Below, piece by piece: positions 1 through 5,014 of a DNA stretch of 5,014 nucleotides. Source of the stretch: Prevotellaceae bacterium (lineage in GTDB: Bacteria; Bacteroidota; Bacteroidia; Bacteroidales; Bacteroidaceae). The position numbers and the translations under genes are program-made. The first letter of the stretch is position 1. Each line of letters opens with the position of its first letter. The DNA lies in the NCBI GenBank assembly GCA_015257125.1, contig JABZKU010000058.1, positions 1 through 5,014 on the forward strand. The letters run 5' to 3'. The notes below the pieces were generated by a model, which was not told the origin of the DNA, ran no database searches, and worked only from the letters and a program-made list of their open reading frames with translations.

Positions 1-6
1 CCCAAA

Positions 7-38
7 GCCCCCTCCCCCTGAGTGGGAAGGGGTGGGGC
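7..38. repeat. C/G-rich imperfect inverted repeat
   Basis: The left arm GCCCC (7-11) pairs with GGGGC (34-38), and CCCC (14-17) pairs with GGGG (29-32), separated by a small asymmetric internal loop and an 11-nt apex. C-run/G-run palindromes of this general look are frequent between genes in Bacteroidetes, and they can act as transcript ends or be dispersed repeats. There is no T-run on the right, so I do not call it an intrinsic terminator. Whether it is repeated elsewhere in the genome cannot be seen from this window. Confidence 0.4.
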
Positions 39-270
39 GAAGCCCAAACGCACGCGAGTGCGGGAGAGGAGTTCGGGCAGCGGCAGGAGAGGGGGCAGCG
101 GTGCATGGGTAAGGGAGGCAGTGCAGCAGCATTTAAGGGTGGTGTCGGAGCAGCAGGAGAAGGGAAGGCCGTGGCTTTTCGACCCGTTGCCGACGGAGGA
201 CGAAAACTGGGCCAAATATCCCGTTCTCCCGATGCCGAACGCTCCGCGCGACCGACGCAAAAAACGCCTC

Positions 271-351
271 GAAACGTCGCGTGTTTCATTCAAAAACGTC
301 CCCGTTTTTCGCCACAATCGGGGCACTATCTTTCAAAACCTCCCGTGTTTT
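271..351. repeat. Cluster of three A/T-armed inverted repeats
   Basis: Three short inverted repeats sit in a row. GAAAC (271-275) faces GTTTC (283-287), AAAAACG (292-298) faces CGTTTTT (303-309) around a TCCC loop, and AAAAC (335-339) faces GTTTT (347-351). The middle one is a perfect 7-bp palindrome. Their centres lie near 279, 300.5 and 343, so the gaps are about 21 and 42 bp, roughly two and four helical turns. A T7 run (348-354) and a CGGC/GCCG hairpin (357-369) follow. The cluster ends about 40 bp upstream of the promoter at 392-423. It could be curved DNA, a protein-binding region, or the decayed end of an upstream transcript. Confidence 0.4.
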
Positions 352-391
352 TTTCTCGGCTTTTTGCCGCCTTGATTTGCCCGCGTTTCGA

Positions 392-423
392 TTTGGCCGA
401 AAGCCGCAAAATGCCTAACTTTG
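392..423 (+). promoter_or_regulatory. Bacteroidetes-type sigma-70 promoter for the SDR gene
   Basis: TTTG at 392-395 forms the -33 box and TAACTTTG at 416-423 forms the -7 box, with a 20-bp spacer. This agrees with the known Bacteroides consensus TTTG / 19-21 bp / TAnnTTTG at every fixed position. Transcription would start around 428-432, giving a leader of about 45 nt before the ATG at 476. That leader has no Shine-Dalgarno motif, as is usual in this phylum, and I see no riboswitch-like structure in it. Confidence 0.75.
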
Positions 424-475
424 CAAAACACTCGTTTGCCCTCGACACAGGGCGAACGCTCAAACCCGCAGCCTT

Positions 476-1516
476 ATGAAAATCCTCATCACCGGTGCCT
501 CCGGTTTCGTCGGTTCGTTTCTGGTCGAACACGGTTTGGAACACGGCCACGAAGTGTGGGCGGCTCTCCGCGCCACGAGTTCGCGCCGCTATCTCACCGA
601 CCCCCGCATTCGCTTCATCGAGTTGAATCTCGGCGACGATGCCGAGCTGCGCCGTCAACTCTCAGCGCATGGTGCCGAACACGGTGCTTTCGACTGCGTG
701 ATTCACGCCGCCGGTGCCACCAAGGCCGCCAACCTCGACGCCTTTCGCCGCACCAACACGGCAGGCACGCTGCGCTTGGCGCGCACGCTCCTTGAGTTGA
801 ACCTGCTGCGCGGTCGCTTCGTCTTCGTGTCCTCGCTCTCGGTCATGGGCCCCGCCGCCGATCCCGATTCGGCCGCAGCCGCCGCTGCACCCTATCGCCC
901 CATCAGTGACAACGACCGCCCGGTGCCCAACACCGACTACGGCCGCTCGAAACTCGAAGCCGAAGAAGCCCTCGCCGGCGTGGAGGGTTTGGACTACGTC
1001 ATCCTGCGCCCCACCGGTGTCTACGGCCCTCGTGAGCGAGACTATTTCCTCATGGCCGACAGCATCCGCAAGCACATCGACTTCGCCGTGGGCTATCGCC
1101 CACAACGCCTCACGTTCATCTACGTGCGCGACCTCGTCGACGCCTGCTATGCCGCCCTCACGCGCGGCGAGCGTGGCCGTGCCTACTTCCTGAGCGACGG
1201 CGGCAGCTACGACAGCCGCGAGTTCGGCCGCCTGCTGCAAAGCGAAATGGGCGTTTGCGGCGTGTTGCGCATCACCGCTCCCGAGTGGTTCCTGCACGGC
1301 GTGTGTGCCTTGGGCAGCGCCTACTACCGACTCTTCGGCCGCAAGGGCACAATGCCCCCGACGCTCAACCTCGACAAGTTCCGCCTGCTGCGCCAGCGCA
1401 ACTGGTTGTGCGACATCGAACCGGCGCGCCGCGATCTGGGTTTCGCCCCGCAGTGGACACTCGCCGCCGGTGTGAAAGAAGCTGTCGCTTGGTACAAAAG
1501 CGAAGGCTGGCTCTGA
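476..1516 (+). CDS. NAD(P)-dependent extended SDR (epimerase/dehydratase family)
   Basis: This 346-aa protein is a cytoplasmic or membrane-associated extended short-chain dehydrogenase/reductase, complete and of normal length. The Rossmann fingerprint TGASGFVG is at residues 6-13 (GxxGxxG at 7-13), and HAAG is at 77-80. The catalytic triad is intact: Ser120 in FVSSLSVMG, and Tyr155 and Lys159 in YGRSK. RPTGVYGPR (178-186) and FIYVRDL (214-220) are typical of the family. A hydrophobic, aromatic segment (about 269-288) resembles the membrane-contacting segment of 3-beta-hydroxysteroid-dehydrogenase-like members, which hints at a lipid substrate. A run of six alanines (133-138) sits in the loop before YGRSK. 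The substrate cannot be read from the motifs. A 3-ketosphinganine/ceramide-type reductase of Bacteroidetes sphingolipid synthesis is one candidate, and a nucleotide-sugar epimerase is less likely. The start is the ATG about 45 nt after the promoter. The gene looks monocistronic, with 219 bp before the next one. Confidence 0.9.
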   Translation: MKILITGASGFVGSFLVEHGLEHGHEVWAALRATSSRRYLTDPRIRFIELNLGDDAELRRQLSAHGAEHGAFDCVIHAAGATKAANLDAFRRTNTAGTLRLARTLLELNLLRGRFVFVSSLSVMGPAADPDSAAAAAAPYRPISDNDRPVPNTDYGRSKLEAEEALAGVEGLDYVILRPTGVYGPRERDYFLMADSIRKHIDFAVGYRPQRLTFIYVRDLVDACYAALTRGERGRAYFLSDGGSYDSREFGRLLQSEMGVCGVLRITAPEWFLHGVCALGSAYYRLFGRKGTMPPTLNLDKFRLLRQRNWLCDIEPARRDLGFAPQWTLAAGVKEAVAWYKSEGWL

Positions 1517-1523
1517 GCCTTTT
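1503..1523 (+). terminator. Weak hairpin overlapping the SDR stop codon
   Basis: AAGGCT (1503-1508) pairs with AGCCTT (1516-1521) around a 7-nt loop that holds most of the TGA stop, and a short TT follows (1522-1523). The shape is that of an intrinsic terminator, but the 6-bp stem is weak and the T-run is only four bases, two of them inside the stem. It would lie partly in translated sequence. It is offered only as a possible transcript end. Confidence 0.25.
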
Positions 1524-1735
1524 GCCCCATTCGCCGGCCAAACGCTTCTCGGTTCGCCCGATTGCGTAGCGCCGTCGGCTTCCCTTCTCCATGCTCCCCC
1601 TCGGGCTTGTCGGCAGGCTGTCCCTTCGGCAGTAAGCCCTCCGCCCTCGGCTCGTCGCCCCTCGCCATCGTGGACAATCGGCGCGCGCCTTTCCCCTAGT
1701 TTTTCAAAACGCATCAACCTCCAACTCTCGTACCT
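1517..1735. other. Pyrimidine-rich intergenic gap
   Basis: No gene is supported here. The + strand is rich in C and T through about 1690. TCGGCAG occurs twice (1610-1616 and 1626-1632), and GGGCTT (1603-1608) faces AAGCCC (1634-1639), so a loose stem-loop is possible. CTTCCCTTCTCC (1579-1590) is the reverse complement of a 12-mer at 156-167 in the other intergenic region. Open frames on the minus strand are Arg/Gly-rich and run into the antisense of the neighbouring genes, so I treat them as chance. The final 40 bases carry a possible promoter, listed separately. Confidence 0.5.
1697..1704 (+). promoter_or_regulatory. Possible -7 box for the peptidase gene
   Basis: TAGTTTTT matches the Bacteroidetes -7 consensus TAnnTTTG except at the last base. 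It is followed directly by CAAAAC, the same hexamer that follows the strong -7 box at 416-423 in the same register. A TTTG -33 box is missing at the expected distance (about 1673-1676 reads GACA), so this is only a candidate. The implied leader would be about 25 nt. Confidence 0.35.
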
Positions 1736-3127
1736 ATGCCCCATCCCTTAGCCACCCTCTGCATCACCGCTGCCTTGGCTCTTCCGGCCGTGGCTCAACG
1801 CGGCGCCATCAGCGGCGAAATGCTCGAAAACTTCCGCCGCGAAGTGCCGCAAGGCGCCTCGGCTCGCGCACTGCAAAACGCCCTCGTCACCCAAGGTGTG
1901 GGCGCACTGGCCACGCGCAACAATGCCGCCGAAGTGGCCGATACCTATTTCTCGAACGAAGCCCCCTCGAAAGGCATCACCGACCAACAATCGTCGGGTC
2001 GCTGCTGGCTGTTCACGGGTCTCAACGTGATGCGCGCCCATGTGATCAAGGAGCGCCAACTCGCCAAGTTCGAGTTCTCGCAGAGCTACAACTCGTTCTA
2101 CGATCAGTTGGAGAAAGCCAACCTCTTCTTGCAGTCGATCATCGACTACGCCGCCCGCCCCATGGACGACAAGACGGTGGAGTGGCTCTTCAAAAATCCC
2201 ATTTCCGACGGCGGCACCTTCACCGGCGTGCAGGACGTGGTGAGCAAATACGGCGTGGTGCCCTCGGAGGTGATGCCCGAAAGCTACAATGCCAACAACA
2301 CCCGCGAAATGGCCGGTGTGCTTGCCCTCAAGCTCCGCGAATACGGGCTCGAACTGCGCAAGGCCTATGCCGCCGGTGAGCGCGACGCGAAGCTCCAAAA
2401 GCGCAAGACGCGCCAACTCTCGACCATCTACCGCATCCTCACCGCCTGCCTCGGCACGCCCCCGACAGAATTCACCTGGACGCTGCGCGACAAGGACGGC
2501 AAGCCCGTGAGCACCGAGCGCTACACCCCGCGTTCGTTCTACGATCGCTTCGTGGGTCGCGACCTTTCGAGCTACGTGATGCTCATGAACGACCCCTCGC
2601 GCCCCTATCACAAGACCTACACCATCGATCTCGATCGCCACACCTACGACGGCCACAACTGGACGTACATCAACCTGCCGATGGACGAGATCAAACAGAT
2701 GGCCATCGCCTCGATCAAGGACAGCACGCGCATGTACTACTCTTGCGACGTAGGCAAGTTCTATAATCGCAAGACGGGCATCCTCTCGCTCGACAATTTC
2801 GACTACGGCGACCTCTTCGACACGACCTTCCCCATGACGAAGGCCGACCGCATCCGCACCTTCGCTTCGGCTTCGAGCCACGCCATGACGCTCTGCGCCG
2901 TGGATCTGGACAAAGACGGCAAGCCCCGCAAGTGGAAGGTGGAGAACTCGTGGGGCCCCACGAACGGGGTGGGCGGCCACTTGATCATGACCGACGCTTG
3001 GTTTGACGAATACACCTTCCGCTTGGTGGTGGACAAGAAATATGTGCCCGCCGCCACGTTGCGCCTGCTCGAACAGAAACCCACTCTCCTCCCCGCTTGG
3101 GATCCCCTCTTCAAGGGTGAGGAATAA
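1736..3127 (+). CDS. Exported C1B cysteine peptidase (bleomycin hydrolase/PepC type)
   Basis: This 463-aa papain-fold peptidase belongs to the aminopeptidase C/bleomycin hydrolase group, which trims residues from peptide N-termini. Oxyanion Gln84 and nucleophile Cys90 lie in TDQQSSGRCWLF, His382 in SSHAMTL, and Asn404 in VENSWG. The Cys-His and His-Asn spacings (292 and 22) fit the family. CDVGK (337-341) and NLPMDE are further family signatures. Residues 1-20 form a hydrophobic signal peptide with a likely cut after AVA (18-20). It has no Lys or Arg at its start, only His3. There is no lipobox, so the mature protein of about 443 aa should be soluble in the periplasm or secreted. The C-terminus LPAWDPLF resembles the LPAWDP arm of mammalian bleomycin hydrolase, which lies in the active-site cleft. 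Classical members are cytosolic hexamers, so export is the notable difference. An in-frame TAG at 1697 and no other start codon before it fix the ATG. The kinase gene follows after 81 bp. Confidence 0.93.
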   Translation: MPHPLATLCITAALALPAVAQRGAISGEMLENFRREVPQGASARALQNALVTQGVGALATRNNAAEVADTYFSNEAPSKGITDQQSSGRCWLFTGLNVMRAHVIKERQLAKFEFSQSYNSFYDQLEKANLFLQSIIDYAARPMDDKTVEWLFKNPISDGGTFTGVQDVVSKYGVVPSEVMPESYNANNTREMAGVLALKLREYGLELRKAYAAGERDAKLQKRKTRQLSTIYRILTACLGTPPTEFTWTLRDKDGKPVSTERYTPRSFYDRFVGRDLSSYVMLMNDPSRPYHKTYTIDLDRHTYDGHNWTYINLPMDEIKQMAIASIKDSTRMYYSCDVGKFYNRKTGILSLDNFDYGDLFDTTFPMTKADRIRTFASASSHAMTLCAVDLDKDGKPRKWKVENSWGPTNGVGGHLIMTDAWFDEYTFRLVVDKKYVPAATLRLLEQKPTLLPAWDPLFKGEE

Positions 3128-3144
3128 TCCCCCGAATTTTCAGT

Positions 3145-3187
3145 GTCCGAAATCCCCCGTTGCTCAGGCGATGCGAGGATTTCGGAC
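3145..3187 (+). promoter_or_regulatory. Strong intergenic hairpin between peptidase and kinase genes
   Basis: GTCCGAAATCC (3145-3155) and GGATTTCGGAC (3177-3187) are perfect 11-bp inverted repeats. Inside them, after a 2x3 internal loop, 3158-3163 can pair with 3168-3173 (two G-U wobbles) around a TCAG tetraloop. The whole is a 43-nt stem-loop starting 17 nt after the peptidase stop and ending 21 nt before the kinase ATG. No T-run follows it on either strand, so it does not look like a standard intrinsic terminator. It may stabilise or terminate the peptidase mRNA, or modulate read-through into the kinase. AATCCCCCG also occurs as a direct repeat at 3126-3134 and 3151-3159. Confidence 0.6.
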
Positions 3188-3208
3188 TACTTGACTAAAC
3201 TCCTTTTC

Positions 3209-4867
3209 ATGAAATCCATTCGCATCTATTGCAAGAACGACGGCCGGTATCACGATGTGCCGAAGGGGGCGACGCTCGAAGAGGTGTATGAGACGCTCGA
3301 TCTGAACTTGCCGTGCTGTGTGACGAGCTGTAAGGTGAACAACCGCGTCGAAGGGCTGCACTACACGATCAACGACTCGCGCGACCTCGAATATCTCACC
3401 CTTGCCTCGCCTTCGGGACTGCGCACCTACACGCGCAGCCTGTTCTTTGTGCTCTACAAAGCCGTGCGAGATCTCTATCCCGAGGCCGAACTGCGCATCG
3501 GCACGCCCGTGGCCGGGGGCTACTTTTGCCGCCTCGCGCTGCCCGGCGGCATCACGCCCGAAGTGCCCGAGCGGCTGCGCCGTCGCATGGCCGAAATCGT
3601 GGCGAGCGATCTGCCCTTCCGCCGCGTCACGGCGCACACCACCGACGCCATCGAGGTGTTCCGCCGCCAAGGTTTCACGCGCAAGGTGCTCTTGCTCGAG
3701 AGCATCGGCGACCTCTACACGCACTACTACACCCTCGGCGAGACGGTGGACTACTTCTACTCGGCACTGCTCTTGCGCACCGGTCAACTCACCGTGTTCG
3801 ACCTCGTGCCCTTCGGCGAAGGCCTGCTCCTGCGTGTGCCTGATTCGGAACACCCCGAGCGCCTGCGCCCGATGACGGAGCAGCACAAGATGTTTGCCGT
3901 GTTTCAAGAACAACACCGCCGACAAGAGATTTTGGGTTGCACGACGGTGGGCGAACTCAACACGCTGATTCGCGACGGCCGTACCAACGATTTGGTGAAT
4001 GTGGCCGAGGCATTGCAGGAAAAGCAGATTGCGCAGATCGCCGATCACATCGCTTCGCACGATGCCCTGCGCGTAGTGCTCATCGCCGGTCCCTCGTCGT
4101 CGGGCAAAACGACTTTCGCCAAGCGCCTGAGTGTGCAACTGATGGCCTGCGGCAAGAAGCCGGTGTCGATTTCGCTCGACAACTATTTCGTGGATCGCAC
4201 GCTCACGCCGCTCGACGAGACGGGCGACTACGACTTTGAGCACATCGAGGCGCTCAACCTGCCGTTGTTCAACGATCAGATGAACCGCCTGCTCGTAGGT
4301 GAGGAGGTGGAACTGCCGCGCTACGACTTCCCGACGGGAATGAGCGTGCCGAGCGGCCGCCGCCTGCGTTTGCAGCCCGACACCATCTTGATTCTCGAAG
4401 GCAACCACGCGCTCAATCCGCAACTCAGCGAGAAAATTCCCGACGATGCGAAATATAAGATCTATGCTTCGGCGCTGACGACGATCGCCCTCGACGATCA
4501 CAACTATATCCCCACGACCGACACGCGTTTGATTCGCCGCATCTGTCGCGACTTCAAATATCGCGGTTATTTGCCGCAGGAAGTGATTCGTCGCTGCCCA
4601 TCGGTGACGGCGGGCGAGGAGAAATGGATTTTCCCCTTCCAAGAGGAAGCCGATGCAATGTTCAACACCGCGCTCATCTATGAGCTGTCGGCGCTGCGCG
4701 CACAGGCTTTGCCGCTTTTGGAAATGGTGCCGGAGTGCGCCGAAGAGTATTCGGAAGCCTACCGCCTGCGGAAATTCATTTCCTATTTCACGCCGATGCC
4801 GCTCGATGCTGTGCCGCCCACTTCGCTCCTGCGCGAGTTTATGGGGCACAGTGTGTTCCAATACTAA
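3209..4867 (+). CDS. TGS-domain nucleoside (uridine-type) kinase
   Basis: This 552-aa protein should be a cytoplasmic ATP-dependent nucleoside kinase, by family a uridine kinase/phosphoribulokinase-type P-loop enzyme of pyrimidine salvage. The N-terminus (about 1-65) is a TGS-like domain. Residues about 70-230 resemble the N2 region of threonyl-tRNA synthetase, including GTPVAGGYFCR and HTTDAIEVF (from His143). The kinase domain (about 285-480) has the P-loop GPSSSGKT at 294-301 with Lys300, a Asp-Asn-Tyr motif at 324-326 in the place of the uridine-kinase Asp, and LEGNHALN (396-403). The length is normal for this Bacteroidetes family. I chose ATG 3209 because the TGS fold begins there (MKSIRIYCKNDG). 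An in-frame GTG at 3143 would add 22 residues encoded by the hairpin. No Shine-Dalgarno motif is present. The true substrate and the role of the synthetase-like part are not shown by the sequence. Confidence 0.9.
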   Translation: MKSIRIYCKNDGRYHDVPKGATLEEVYETLDLNLPCCVTSCKVNNRVEGLHYTINDSRDLEYLTLASPSGLRTYTRSLFFVLYKAVRDLYPEAELRIGTPVAGGYFCRLALPGGITPEVPERLRRRMAEIVASDLPFRRVTAHTTDAIEVFRRQGFTRKVLLLESIGDLYTHYYTLGETVDYFYSALLLRTGQLTVFDLVPFGEGLLLRVPDSEHPERLRPMTEQHKMFAVFQEQHRRQEILGCTTVGELNTLIRDGRTNDLVNVAEALQEKQIAQIADHIASHDALRVVLIAGPSSSGKTTFAKRLSVQLMACGKKPVSISLDNYFVDRTLTPLDETGDYDFEHIEALNLPLFNDQMNRLLVGEEVELPRYDFPTGMSVPSGRRLRLQPDTILILEGNHALNPQLSEKIPDDAKYKIYASALTTIALDDHNYIPTTDTRLIRRICRDFKYRGYLPQEVIRRCPSVTAGEEKWIFPFQEEADAMFNTALIYELSALRAQALPLLEMVPECAEEYSEAYRLRKFISYFTPMPLDAVPPTSLLREFMGHSVFQY

Positions 4868-5014
4868 CGGCCTGCGCCTCGCGCTTGCTCTCCCCGGCCT
4901 GTGCGTCGTTCCGATGTGCAGCAGTTGGTAGCCGGCGTAGACCGCAAGACAAAAAGAAATCTATTGCTGTCCGCTAAACTTCAAAACGACACGATTTCCC
5001 TATCCGCAACGCCC
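4868..5014. other. Downstream intergenic tail
   Basis: No gene is visible. CGGCCTGCG (4868-4876) and CGGCCTGTG (4895-4903) form a near-perfect direct repeat after the kinase stop. There is no clear intrinsic terminator. From about 4945 the composition turns AT-rich, and TAAACTTCAAAACG (4975-4988) resembles the leader sequence before the peptidase gene, which suggests the promoter region of a further + strand gene just beyond the window. The -7 match is poor and no -33 box is seen. Confidence 0.35.

Larger units (their letters stand above)
1..391. other. Intergenic region without a supported gene
   Basis: No convincing gene is visible on either strand. Two open frames run through it on the + strand, but their translations are rich in Gly, Arg and Ser at the start, match no family I recognise, and use codons (AGG, GGG, TTA, CAG) unlike the C-rich third positions of the three real genes. 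Bases 22-176 are strongly purine-rich on the + strand and contain a 9-bp direct repeat, GGGCAGCGG, at 75-83 and 93-101. Bases 259-365 are an AT-rich island with short inverted repeats. The far left edge may be the 3' flank of a gene outside the window. Confidence 0.6.

Noticed and set aside
292..309. Perfect AAAAACG/CGTTTTT palindrome as an intrinsic terminator
   Set aside because: The stem has only two G-C pairs, and no T-run follows beyond the arm itself, so it would be a very weak terminator.
22..479. Two overlapping + strand open frames (22-375 and 105-479) as small genes
   Set aside because: They share the same DNA in different frames, show no recognisable domain, use codons unlike the real genes, and run through the AT-rich repeats. 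The second also crosses the promoter at 392-423.
1558..1681. CCGATTG (1558-1564) and CAATCGG (1675-1681) as ends of a small mobile element
   Set aside because: A 7-bp match 110 bp apart is expected by chance, and there is no target duplication or coding content.
662..1744. Long minus-strand open frame of 360 codons opposite the SDR gene
   Set aside because: It is antisense to a gene with intact catalytic motifs. Its translation is Ala/Gly/Val/Glu-rich with no family features, as expected from GC-rich codon structure.
3143..3208. GTG at 3143 as the kinase start
   Set aside because: The extra 22 residues are encoded by the hairpin and precede the first strand of the TGS fold. ATG 3209 gives the usual N-terminus.
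3164..4861. Minus-strand open frame of 565 codons opposite the kinase gene
   Set aside because: It mirrors the kinase almost exactly, and its translation is rich in Arg, His, Val and Glu without motifs. The + strand has a P-loop and a TGS domain. The similar 410-codon frame opposite the peptidase (1748-2980) is rejected for the same reason.

Overview
The window is a GC-rich bacterial segment carrying three complete genes, all on the + strand. It most likely comes from the Bacteroidota, plausibly Bacteroidales. This rests on a near-perfect Bacteroidetes-type promoter (TTTG, 20-bp spacer, TAnnTTTG) before the first gene, the lack of a Shine-Dalgarno motif before any of the three starts, and protein types common in that phylum. 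I see no rRNA, tRNA, CRISPR array, insertion sequence or phage gene.

Layout. Bases 1-475 hold no convincing gene. They contain a C/G-rich inverted repeat, a purine-rich stretch, an AT-rich island of small inverted repeats, and the promoter at 392-423. Bases 476-1516 encode an extended short-chain dehydrogenase/reductase (346 aa) with intact nucleotide-binding and catalytic motifs. Bases 1517-1735 are a pyrimidine-rich gap with a weak possible terminator at its start and a weak possible promoter near its end. Bases 1736-3127 encode an exported papain-fold peptidase of the bleomycin hydrolase/aminopeptidase C type (463 aa). An 81-bp gap with a strong 43-nt hairpin leads to a TGS-domain nucleoside (uridine-type) kinase at 3209-4867 (552 aa). 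The last 147 bases are non-coding as far as they can be read.

How they fit together. The products suggest lipid or sugar reduction, peptide trimming in the periplasm, and nucleoside salvage. They do not form an obvious pathway. The 219-bp gap and its possible signals suggest the peptidase has its own promoter. The kinase is close enough to be co-transcribed with the peptidase, with the hairpin lying between them as a possible processing, stabilising or attenuating element.

No clearly new system is visible. The points most worth a second look are the intergenic hairpin, the possible sphingolipid role of the reductase, the exported form of a normally cytosolic peptidase family with its C-terminal arm retained, and the patterned AT-rich island upstream of the first promoter.
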